Shown here in pieces: positions 23,705 through 35,800 of a stretch of 47,647 nucleotides of DNA. The translations under genes were made by a program, and so were the position numbers. This stretch comes from Mansonella perstans. Its lineage: Eukaryota; Nematoda; Chromadorea; Rhabditida; Onchocercidae. Numbering within the stretch: position 1 is the stretch's first letter; every line of letters begins with the position of its first letter. The stretch lies in assembly GCA_037074765.1 (NCBI GenBank), contig JBAMDO010000307.1:1-47647 (forward strand), written 5' to 3'. The notes below the pieces were generated by a model. It was not told the DNA's origin, ran no database searches, and saw only the letters and a program-made list of their open reading frames with translations.

Positions 23705-24010
23705 TTGAACAATAATTCTCTCGTCACTTTTTTATTATATAAGGTTGTGTATTGCGCATTTATCAATAAATATTCATAATACCAAGATGAAGGATCTTTC
23801 CGAATTTAATTCATGTGTTTCGGAAGAAGTGATTCCATAAAGCAGAAGTGTGGTCATATAAAAAGAAACTGCTGAAAATAAATCTCCCATTTTTGTTTTC
23901 TTTTTCATTATTCAAAGCACTTTCTAGTATCATCACAAAAGCAACAATAGGTCTGACAGTGATTTTGAAAACGAAACACAGCATGAAATTGAATTTTAAG
24001 ATTTAGAATA

Positions 24011-24319
24011 ATGGAGCAGCAAATGTTATGAAAATGCTCTCTCTCCCATTATAAAATTTTTTACAAAAAAGTTAGTTTGGTTGTAAAACTTAAATAGAAT
24101 TGTCACCGATGTTTGCAATTCTTAATTTTATTATGATAATTGCGAGTTTTTTATAATGCTGCAAAAAATTTGTCGTTTGATAATAAAAATTTTTAAATGA
24201 AGCTTCACATGAAGTCAGTGAAACTATTTAAATAGGTATTGAAACTTGAATGAAATTTGGAATTCAGAAGAAATAATGGAGCAGTGAATGTTATGAAAAT
24301 GCTCTCTCTCCCATAATAA
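24011..24319. repeat. 44-bp direct repeat, 265 bases apart
   Basis: ATGGAGCAGCAAATGTTATG and the following AAAATGCTCTCTCTCCCATTATAA at 24011-24054 recur at 24276-24319 with three changes. The sequence just upstream of each copy is also loosely similar (GAAATT..GAATT..AATA). Confidence 0.9.
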
Positions 24320-25826
24320 TCAGACGAATCTTTGCACCAATCCTAGTAAGATTAAGAAATCATAAAAATATGATCAAAGGACAAGCAGAGGTCGCCAGTT
24401 CCGTGAAAAACTTCACATAGTACTTACACAATAGAAAATGAAAGTCTACCGGCAAGTTCAAAGTGACTCATTACTTTGCAAAAACGGATTTGCATTCATA
24501 GAATGTAAGTAGCATTTAGTGTTGAATTCAGTTACGAACATATCCGGCAGAGTCATAACACACAGTTTTCCATAATTTAAGTTTCCATTCCATTAAGCAT
24601 TTAAATAAAAGCTTTGACGTTTTGTTCGGCTCCATTCGCTTTTATTTATTTTAGCTTTATTGCCGCCAGACGCAGTTCGATGAATTCAATGTCAGTGTTG
24701 CAATGAAACAATTTTAAATATCCAAAACTTTGCAACAATCATCAAATGTTTTCCTTACATTGTTTGCGCAATAATATTGAGTCGGAAAATAGTTAAGAGG
24801 TATTCAGATAGGTCAAAACGTAACCTAACTATGTAAATGTGATCATTTAATACTTCCAAAGTTGCCCAAGTTAATAATGAGGACATATCACTAATACATT
24901 GGCAGCAAAAATAATAATTAATAGTAATAATAAGGAATAAAAGTGACAATAAGATAAGAAATAAAAATGACAAATAAGGAGTAAAAATGCAGGTAGCAAA
25001 TAAATTCGAATTTTAAATTAATTCTCGAAGATTGACGTTACACGTGGCTAGCAATTTATTTATCAGATTTTAAAATGCCAATCGTAGACAGGGCAATGGA
25101 TCTTGAATCACGTAAAAAATATAGAAATAACCAATAGATTATGAAGCGATAGTTGAAATTAGTGTACACATTAACTGATTTTATTAATAGTTGTGAGAAT
25201 ACTGACTAAATGATAAATATGTCGTTTGTTAATAATTATTAGATGACAGGAATTATCTGTGCTGAAAAGATAGACTCATATCGAAGAAGCCGAATAAATT
25301 TGAATTATAAATTTATATTGGGATAATCGTAAGATAATTTCATATAATTACTATTTCGTAACAACACAAGACTTGCTAACAATTCTAAATGTATACTTTA
25401 TTAATGATTCTAAACATTATCCCAATATAAACATTATATTGATTTCAGTTTACACTTGTTTGACACTTTCTTTGGAATTTTGTAGGAATTATTTACTGCA
25501 GTTGCCACGTCTGGTGAGCCCTGACCTGTGCAGCATTTTGATCTGATTGATCAGAATTTGTTCAGTGTCCTTGAATCTATGATGTGTTTTAATTTAATTT
25601 GTTAAGATTGGTAAATACACCAGTATATAAACTATAGAAAATCGAATAGGGACATATTTTGAGTTCATTTCACTTTAGTGCAATATTAAGTCTTGTTGCA
25701 ATCTTTAATCTAGCCAATAAATTTACCTTTCGATTCTTACTTGGCTACAATATACTAAAATCCAATCAATTCCTTTCTCAGACATAACTATTTGTCTGCA
25801 TCGGAAAAACGAAAATCTCAAAGCTG

Positions 25827-25880
25827 GTCAAAGTTCACTTTCAAAGTTCAAAGTTTCAAGGTTCAAAGTTCAAAGTTCAG
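25827..25880. repeat. TTCAAAG heptamer cluster
   Basis: Six imperfect copies of TTCAAAG or TCAAAGT in about 54 bases, next to a CACACA/GCACGCAC stretch around 26000. It looks like simple-sequence expansion. Confidence 0.8.
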
Positions 25881-26363
25881 GTTAATTCGGTTTACTTTGG
25901 GGAAATGTCACACACACGTCTGTCGCTTATCCATCTCATAATCTTCCAACTTCACCTCAGAAAGGGGAGCAAAGGGATATGACTGAAAATGAATGCTTGT
26001 ATACATACGCACGCACAGAAAGACACACATGTACTTGAAAAGTTATAGAAATTTTCTACTTGACACTTACATCATCATGAAGAAGCCGATTAACAAAAAA
26101 TTGCAACAGCAAATGAATTCCTTTTGAAATCTTTGCTTACAAAATTTTATTTGTTATTATGTCATATACATTAGGTGAAGCATAGATTCCATAAAGGCCT
26201 AACACGCAAGTGATGAAAAGTGAGAAATCTATTTCTTGAAGAATTTTTTCTTCAAAAATCTCGGTTTCAAGATGAACTTTCTTCAATGAGTTTCACAACA
26301 GAATATAATACATTCATGTAAAGAAGAATGACTTTAATAGAAATAGTTATATATTCTTTGGGG

Positions 26364-26899
26364 TCATGAAAATTTCACCGAGAAATGCTTCTCATACATG
26401 GATTGCCTATGTTCTCGACTGGGAAGACGCCTTGGTGGTCCTCGTGATCGCAACTTAATTGCATTCTTCAACTTATTGAAGATTGGAGGAGCACTGAAAT
26501 CGAGAGCATACTCTTCCTGAGGTGCATCCTCGATCAGCAATTGCGAATTACTGCACTCTTCGATCGATGAAAGATCCTCTAATGATGCTACTGGCGCTAT
26601 TGGTGGCAATGCTTGGATGAGTTTTTCTCTGAAAGAATAACAGATGTATTTACTATGCAGTATTTTTTAAAGAAAAGCAGCCACTTTCTTAAAACATTAT
26701 TCATTCGAAGATCTGGCTCAGAAAAATATATGGCCAGGTATGAAGAAAAAAATAATTGTTACTTTTCGCTATCCAAAAATTCCAATTGTTCCACAAATAA
26801 CTGCCGAGCAGTCTCGAAATGCTCATTTGATAGCTGCTTTTCCTTCTCGACTAAATCCACTGAACTGTGTTCTTCAATTAAGCGCAAATTCTCAACGAT
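26364..26899 (-). other. Myosin IX: C-terminal tail
   Basis: Exons 40-41. A charged helical stretch ([20 protein letters not shown]) likely to form a short coiled coil is followed by a disordered, proline- and arginine-rich end with [14 protein letters not shown] and [10 protein letters not shown] before the TGA. No known domain. Confidence 0.85.
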
Positions 26900-29800
26900 C
26901 TGAAAAAGTTCTTGCGCAGCAACCAAAATGAGATGTAAAAAGACAAAAGATCAGGATTTAATCCTTGACGGGAATAGATATATTAGAAGTTAAATATAAC
27001 CATCCTAATGAGAATTTAATCTTTTGTTCATTCGAATTCTGATAAGCAACTTTCAAGATATCAGAACATTATACTTTTTCACTAGCAGTTTCAAGCGAAA
27101 CAATTTCGGTCAGTGTTGAGCGGAACTGTCGTAATTTTTCTTCAATTAAAGCTTGTACGCAAATAGCTTGCCGTTCGACATCTCGCAGTTGATCTTGCGC
27201 ACGCAATGTTTGATTGGTACGTAGAATACACGGTGCAAAAATAAGTGCCAAATTTGAAGCACCCATTTTGTTAACTGATTCCTGAGAACAGTTTTTAGAT
27301 TGCTAATGTTTTGAGGCTTAAGATTCTCTAATTATAACATCTTACACCTGAAACACTAGGAGGATTGTAAGTTAAGATGGTATTGAAGTCTAATGTAACC
27401 TGCTAAGAATGCACTGCTTAGTAAAATTAATTTACATTTTGAAATTTCAAAATTATCTGATCATTATTCTCTCATTTCTCGATGAACATCGTTACAGCGA
27501 TCAGTGATGGATTGAAAATTTAAAAAGTAATCACTAAAGCTTAAAAAAATGAAAATATTCATAGCCGTAACAGTCAGTTTAAACAATGATTACCGTTACT
27601 ACAATAAGCTTGTATGAAATAATGGAGAGCTGTTTTCTGTCGTAAATAATTTCCTCATAAAGAAGCTAAGTTATAGTTTCGAATTTCACACATTAAAAAT
27701 TAATTAGAAGTTTCATGTTTTTACTCCATCCTTCAAAATAAATAAGGACCGATCATTTAGAAAGTTAGTTGCCGAGTAATTAATATTTAATTACCTGATT
27801 GGAAATACGTGCCAGATGGTACAACAATCGATCCAAAAGAGTTTTGTTACATTTTGGTAGTAATTCTACTATTACACTTAAACATTTTATTCGTTCAGCA
27901 CTTTCCTGCACCTCTATAATCAGCAAATTTTTAAATTATGAAATTTTAAAATAAGTGACAGATTAAACTGTTATTACTGGAACAGTTAGATCAACAGAAT
28001 AGGTTTCCACCTGAGGTATTCAAAAAATTCTCGTAGAGATCGTACGTCATAAGAGGTTCCGGAAGCTCACGGAAAAACGATTTCACTAAAGCTGTCATGA
28101 CATGAGTTGAAACGTCACCAAACGATAATGTTTCAAATTCTGAAAAATCTATTTCCTTAAAATTTTTTCCTCAGAGATTTATTTATTAAATAATTTCCTT
28201 GTTCTCATCTCAACATACTTGAATTAGTTGTTAGCTATGATGATAGCTTTTGGCAGTCATTTTAAATTGGTTAAGCGTGAAGAACGAAAAATTGCAAGTA
28301 TTGAATTTCAATTTATAACTTTAATTATAATACCACTTTTTGATGCTCCGTAAAACTTTTATAAACATATTCAGGAATATTCTACCTGCATTTTCAATTT
28401 CCCGGCGTGCGCTGCGTATTTGTCCAACTGCTGCACTTTTCCTATAAATTCCTTCGACGAAAAGAGCCTTAAGTTCAATAGCCATAAATAGTTTATCGAT
28501 AACAATTGGAACTGTTTCTGGATCATCCATAAGACTGCTTAAATTAACACCGAAAAATCGCCCGCCAGAGTGCAAATTCTGAAATTTATATTAAGCAGTG
28601 AAAATGCAAATAGAAAGTATTTCCAAGTACTTCTTAAGTATTTCCAATATTATTCATTCTGGCCGACCCTAATTTATGTAGCCTTGAATTCTTCCGATAT
28701 TCGATGACAGTAGTCATTATTTAGTGATATTTGAATATTTTTGAATAAATCGGAATACATATGGAGAGAAAATTGGAGAAATCATTAAATGGAATATCGG
28801 TTTACAACAGGTTTAGGTTTAAATGAGAGATTAGAAAAGACTAGAAACGTTAATAAATATGGGAATTTCGAGAAAGAAGTACAGAAGGTAAAAGTTGAAA
28901 GGACGAAATAGATAATTCCTAAGACATAGGCCAATTCAACTTTTGTTCATTTTTAGAACTAATATTTAGGATAACTCTAACTTATTGGTTCATCCCTTCC
29001 ACCTAAGAATCAATCGAAAGCATTTAATTGCTTAATTTCGGTCGTTTTCTCTACATATTTCGGCCTTTTTTGCGCTTCTTGAACGCTTCACAGTTAAAAA
29101 TTTTTAAAGCAGAAATCAAAATTAAATTACTCCTTGCTGCAATGATTGGGTACAAGTTGTTGTGATCTTTGTATGACATTTCTTGTGACAGCTTGTACGA
29201 CATGCTTTACAAATGAAAATTTTCTCAGCATGCCACATGAACATGTCGCACACTTCACAATATGTTGGCATGTGAACGTATTCTAATTTGAATCGATGAC
29301 CATTATATACCTGAAATTAATGGTTTAACTATCGTTTTTTTTAAAAAATTATATGCCTTGCAGGCATATAATTTCCCTACTTTATAGATGAAAAATAAAA
29401 ACTTGAAATATTAGTAATTTGTGTAAATGAAACTAATAATACAACAACAATAAGCTCACCACTGCTGCATCCGATTTCTTGCGTTTTTTGCGAACATTCT
29501 AAAATGAAAGATAAATTAGTGATCAAATGAAAGAGAATTCATTTGTTGCATATTAGATAAGTAAACATTAAAAAATATTTTAGTGAAATCATGATTACTG
29601 GATAATGGGAATAAACATCCGGCATACATACCTTCTTCAACTCTCTTGGAAAAGCTTTGTGAGTTAAATGTCAAACTTACATAGAACATGTCTTATTCGT
29701 TAGTTTTTCAAGTTTTCAAGTTAAACGGAGTGAATTGTTATTATGTGGAAATCAATAATTCAGGTCAGGTTCATTTTGAGTTTGTTCAAGCAAATCTGAT

Positions 29801-32800
29801 TTATGCAGCAGAAAACAAAAATAAAAAGTAAGTCATAATTAGTTCATACAAGCTATATTTCACTTATTCTTCTCAGATATGTGATTTCTAAATTTGGATC
29901 GTTCCACAATCCTTGTCTGCTATGCTGCATCATGCAATGAGATGTTATTCAGGTCATTCGTGAGATTTTATTCAATAAAATTAACTGATTTGAAAATGTA
30001 GCATGCATGTTCAAAGATCTCCTCGAAGCAGCTTGCACGGAAATTTCCGCTTCAGGAAATTCTGAAAAGAGCTATGGACGAGTAAATCGATCGAGTAGTA
30101 TGTTCTAAAATATCCCTGAGGATGCTGCAATGTTTTACGACAAATCAAAGTATTAATTTTTAACTAAACAAAAAAAAAAAAAAAAAAAAAAAAAAGCACA
30201 AGAGTGAATATTAATCGAATTAGACTTGAGGAAGCACGACAATGACAACATTGAAATCTCGAAGTTGATATATCATTACCTCGAGGACGTTCGATTTTTT
30301 GCTTGATTTCTTACTTTTTGTTTGTTCATGCAGGAATTCATTTAAAAATCCACGAAAAGCGTTTACACCAAGTGTAGTGGGGAATGTTACCTGCAAGGTG
30401 TGTCACGCTGAATGAATCCATGAACAGGTTTGTAAGGTGAAGAGAAGAAAAATAAAACTTGTCCACCTAATTCACTGAATATTTCGATCAAAGAATCGCA
30501 ATCTTTTCTCAACTTTTTAAATTCTAGAAGTTAATCATTGCTGATATTTTGTAAACAAAAAACAAAAGAAATAGCAATGACAACGGAAGCCTTTCAATAG
30601 AATAGCGAGATTATTATGGTTTGTCATACGTTTTTTTGAATTGTTTGTCACAGTTCCGCAATTTTACTATTTCGAAATCCGCGATGTACACTATGTATTA
30701 TTATATACCTGCTCTTGTGCCGAAACTTTAGTCAATGAACCTTCGAAAATAGTGATAAGATCGTGGTACTTCAGCACTGTTTTCGTTTCCTAAAAAAGTC
30801 AGTGATAAAGGCATCCGATACCATAAAGAGAGTATCTTTCTTCGTGAATGTAAATGTTCTTGCTTCTAAGTGAACACTAAATTATGTAATGATAGAAATG
30901 AACAGGAAATAATCTCCCCACTCCCAATTTTTACAAATTGTTTGATCCGAAAGTCTAAACAAAATTTTAATTTAATCTTTTTAATTTAACCCCTAACTTT
31001 TGTAATGATTCCCATGCTGAATGTTAGCGCTGCTGTAATTTTGCTTACTTGTTCGTTCATATTATCTCCAAGAATGCCGTTCATTCCCTGAGGCATTTGC
31101 ATCAGGGAGGATTAATGTATTAAAGACATCGGGGAGGATTAATATATTAAAGATTAATGTATTGTATTAAAGTCGATATTGCAGTGTATTTAAGAAATCT
31201 TGTCCTATTTCAGACTAATCAATTTATTTTGTCCGGTCGTAAGCAAATGAAATAAACAATGAAATTTGCAATCAGAATAAATCTCTCAGTAATGTGCAAA
31301 AGGTGAGAGTTACTGAAATCAAAATAAAAATGAAATAACTTTTGGAATAGCATAATGAAACCTACCCTGAATACCGCTTGATAGCCAATAATTTCCATAT
31401 GGAATTCCTTGAATGCTTTCTTGAAAATTGCATCAATTTGTGTATCTCTCTTTTTCTTGTTATTGTCCAGCTTTACTAATTTTTTGAAAAGGAATATGTT
31501 AAATTGCCTTAGGTCATTGTCACTTTCAATAATCATGTCACTGGGATCAGTCTGAAAGTGTTTTAATAAAATCAGGAAATGATCCTGAAATTTCCAAAGT
31601 TAACATTTTTTAGCATTTCATTTCATTTCTTGCTCGTAAATTCATTTCGTCTTTTTTTGGTCATATTCTTGCCAGGCAAGAACTGGTCACATGACTTAGC
31701 TATGATACCTACATATTACGGAATTTTCAATTTCTATGATCTAAGCATTTTAGTTCATTTGCTTTCCACTTTTCTTATTTGCAAATTTTAAAAGAAAATC
31801 GGAAGTTTATATATTTCATGTCAGCCATGGAATTTATACGGTAGACAGTTGCTTTGATTGATCTTACTTGTTGTTTAGTGTTATGAAGATTAAAAGATTT
31901 GACTGGACGAAGGATCAGTGGCGCAAACGACTGCTTCGGTGACCAAGATGACCTGAAAGTAAGTGGAGATCCGTGAAATATGGATGATCTTTCAAGTTTG
32001 TAAATGCGCAATAAAACAAATCACGTGAGCTGCCTGCTAGTCTCTAAATCACATATTAAAAGTGCTCTAAAGTAAGCGGTGGATAATTCGAACTGCCCAG
32101 GGTTTGTCTCATGCTACTATCTGTTCCCGTGCTGAACAAGGTCTGAGTTTGTCATGTCTTATTTCTTCCAATCAAAAAAGGAATTAGACAAAAAAATATG
32201 TCAATTTTAAAAGCTTGAAAACTTCGCCTGACTCCTTTCTCGGCGACGTATTATCTGGGCGAAGTGAATGAGTAATTGCTTGACAAGGAATATTCGATGC
32301 GAACGAAGAACACTCTTTGTGGAATGATAGTTTACATTCTGCAATGAACACTTAAACATTCCTTGTTATTTGAGCCCAGTCGATAAAATAGTTTATTTTA
32401 ACTTAAATTTGAAACAATTAAAATTCCGAAACTGAATGAGTTTTAACTTGAAACTTTCATTTCAAACTATTCAAAGGTAAGGAGAACTTGAATTTATTCA
32501 AAAAAATATTTAAAATAAATTATCTGAAAACTTGCATTTCATAATTGAAGTACAGAAAAATTTCGGTTCAAATTTACTCACAAAATGTTTGGTATTTGCA
32601 AATGATTCATTCATCATTACTAAAATATAGCGAAACAATGAAGACAGTAAAAATAATTACCTGTGCATTTATTCCCTTTTATCAATATACCTGTGAAATT
32701 CTTATTACACAATGCACAAATTTCATTTCGATGCAATCGACTTAGCTTTAAACTATGTTTCCTTTGCGCCAGTGCTATTGGCGCTGATTCTTTAGTTGCT

Positions 32801-35800
32801 TCGACCAATGTCATGCTGTAAGGTAAGAAGTAACAATGAAAAAATTAGAAAGTTATCACTTATCAATCGATAACAGTTTCGTGATTTCCTGAAAATAAGA
32901 CAACAGAACCGGAGCTAACCGGTTTTGCAGCAAACCAGTCATCAAATGCCAAATAGCTTGCATCTAATCTACTAGCCCATTATTTGGCATTCGGTGATAA
33001 GTGCCAGACAGATAGTCATTTATGATTAGACAGTAGCGAACCAAAATTTTAATGATAAGAAAAAGAATCTTTTGGATCAAAAAAACATTACTGAGAAATG
33101 ATACAAAATACTACACCTTGTATTGCTTTCAGCATCGCTTAGGGTACTGTAACTACGTCGCGATAAAAATGCTTTCAGATGCCTCTTCGCTTTTATGATA
33201 CTCATCCTCTTACTTTTACTCTTGCTTTCAGGACTCTGAAATATCATTATTAATAACGAAACGAAAGAAATTATGGTCCTTAATACATATGATATATCAT
33301 TATGGTAGCGTGTATCAACTGCCGTATGCCATATACCATATGACAATGAAGCAAAATTGAACAATTTTCGCCTGCTGGTTGTTGAAAGAGGCATTTTTTC
33401 AAACTATAACATCAGTTCTAATTTACTAAGCAGATGATTATATCCAATCAGAAATGAGTTTATATAGACATACAAATTTAATTCTGACAAGATATATTAC
33501 TTAAACGGAAATGACATTCAAGAAGCGGCAATATAAAGTGTTATCTGTAGACAGATGCACATACCGGAGGAAAGTGTATTACTTAGTGACTGTGGAAATA
33601 CTGACAATTTATTGCTTACCGAAGGTATAACATTCTCAGAAATTGAAATTCCATCAGTTTCTGTACTTGCAGCTCTTCGGAACATTTTCATCTGCAAAAG
33701 CGCTTTGAAATTTGAATGAAACCAAATTTAAACTCAATTTTGATGCTTTCCAGAAGATTCAATTATGAACATAAGAACTACAACTAAAAAGCGAAAATGT
33801 GAGCTGTTCAAATGACACTCAGTTTTTGGCAGTTTTCTGTGAATTTTTCCATCAATAAAAAAGACAACAGAAGATCTTTGGTATTGTACTGAATATAAAG
33901 GTACAAAAATGACAAATGAGAATTATCGAAGACATTTCCAAATGTCTCAGCTCAACTCTTTAAAGTCGCTTCTAGTTGTTTCTATCTGTTAATTCTTAAA
34001 GATTCTCGACTGTAAGATTAGAGAAACCTTTCTGATTGTACCAGTTGATGCTGAACTTATCCGCCTTTTGAAAATTGTTGAATCTCGTGATGTACTGGAA
34101 AATGAACAGTTGAAGATTTGGCAATCTCGATAAAAAGCTTCCAATACTACGGAAAGAAAGGAAATTTACAATTAAACATTTTTTCAGCGTAATACACGCA
34201 CATGACAAGCTAATGACGGGACAACGACGAAGTTATTAACTGGATGTATCTGCATGATGTAACTTAGCAATTAAATCTAAGACCTAAAAGGTCGAAGGGC
34301 AACGTGTTGTTTTATGATGAAAAGTTTATAATATTTTGATAATAGAAAAAGGGAACAATAAAGTGAGGCAAAATTAAAGTGAGTGAGTTGGAAAGAATTT
34401 GATATAAATACTGTTTGGAAAGGAAGAGATCAGTTTGTCAACTTACTCGATAAGTTTCAATTTCTTGTTCTCCAATATAAAGGTTGCGTCCAGATCCGTT
34501 TCCAGATGAGTGCTGAAATAAATATGACAGTCCACTATTTTCACTGATTTACCATTATTTGACCCTAGTTTAAAGTTAAAGTTCATTGTATAATGCATCC
34601 ACTGTAGGTCTAGGAATGATGTTTCTGGCTTATATATATGGAATGAAATGGAAATGCTTCTCGTTGAGGAAAATAAAAATGAAGGCACCTATCAAATTGA
34701 AGCGAACTTCGAGCACTTGCACCATCTTCTTCCTCATCCAGAATACTGACACTTGTTGATGCTACCGAGAGTCCTTCGTCATCCTCATCCGAACCTGCAA
34801 ATTGGGCCAGAGATTCGGGGTCGTTCAGATTGAACGATATTAATTCCGTTTTTCGCACAACCTTTGTTATTGTGAAATTTGGTGAATGTTTCTTCGGGTC
34901 ATTTTCCTTTCTCATTTCTTCATATCTAAATTCAATCATTAGCCATTTTAATTTCAAAATTGCATATACATCTCAGATAGTCAAAATGCTACGCTAAATA
35001 GTATTTTCGAAATTAATTTCAAAACATAGCAAAATTTAATTTAAAATTTAAAACTAGATCTACGGAAAATAATAAAAGTAAAATGAACGAAGCAATTAGA
35101 GGAAAAAATATTACCGTCTCCTAGTATGCGCGCCACGATAATAAGCTTGTATAGCGACAATAGCGCGTCGAATTTGCCGATATTTCCGCTCTGCCTTGAA
35201 ACGTTTCCAGTTTCGCTGAATCACTACAGCTGCAATGCACGCTTCACGTAATTGATTTCTTACAATCATCCCGCGGATTGCTGCCTGAAAAATGCTTGCA
35301 GCATTATTCTAACATACTGAAATTAAATATTGAAATTAATTTGACTAATTAATGTCAGCCAAACAAATCGAACGGTCAAAAGTTTTAAAGCACAAAGTTT
35401 TTCACAACAAGTAGATCAGTAAATATGTCATCAGGGTTGATGATTTAAAGTATGGTTCAATCTAGCAATTTGTTTAAGTAGCTTGATAGGAATAATGAAA
35501 TTATAATTAAATAATTTTAGCGAAAATTAAGGGAGAAAGTCGAAAATTGAAGCGTCAAAGATATTCTCAGGAAAAAGCGAAACTGAATTCCATTACAATG
35601 ATGATAAAGTCGGATTTTTGCTACTCTTTTCCTCTAATTACATTTTAAAGTAGGCATGCCTGAATTCCAATCACAGTGTGGCGTAATTTTATATATTTGC
35701 GCCTTGTCATCAGAGCTTGAATGCATCTCTGTAGTGTTTCGATATGCTTCGTAATTATCCGATGAAGATGATCATCCAAAATCAACTTCTCAGCATCACG

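Larger units (their letters stand above)
23705..26363. other. Intergenic region between convergent genes
   Basis: Holds the 3' UTR of the CSPG4-like gene (poly(A) signal 23765-23770) and, on the other strand, that of the class IX myosin (TTTATT at 26146-26151). Besides the direct repeat at 24011/24276 and a TTCAAAG-rich stretch at 25827-25880, I see no gene. Confidence 0.6.
29460..31952 (-). other. Myosin IX: conserved segment between the two C1 fingers
   Basis: Exons 30-34. Exon 31 has [13 protein letters not shown] and [20 protein letters not shown], exon 32 [13 protein letters not shown], exon 33 [14 protein letters not shown] followed by a lysine/serine stretch. The same helical block precedes the C1 finger in vertebrate MYO9 proteins, as I recall from the family; its function is not settled. 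Confidence 0.8.

Noticed and set aside
30170..30195. A run as the tail of a retroposed element
   Set aside because: No coding remnant upstream and no flanking target-site duplication.
31579..31791. Hydrophobic plus-strand frame of 70 codons
   Set aside because: It lies in a myosin intron, the sequence is T-rich and therefore reads as phenylalanine and leucine; no motif or splice context.
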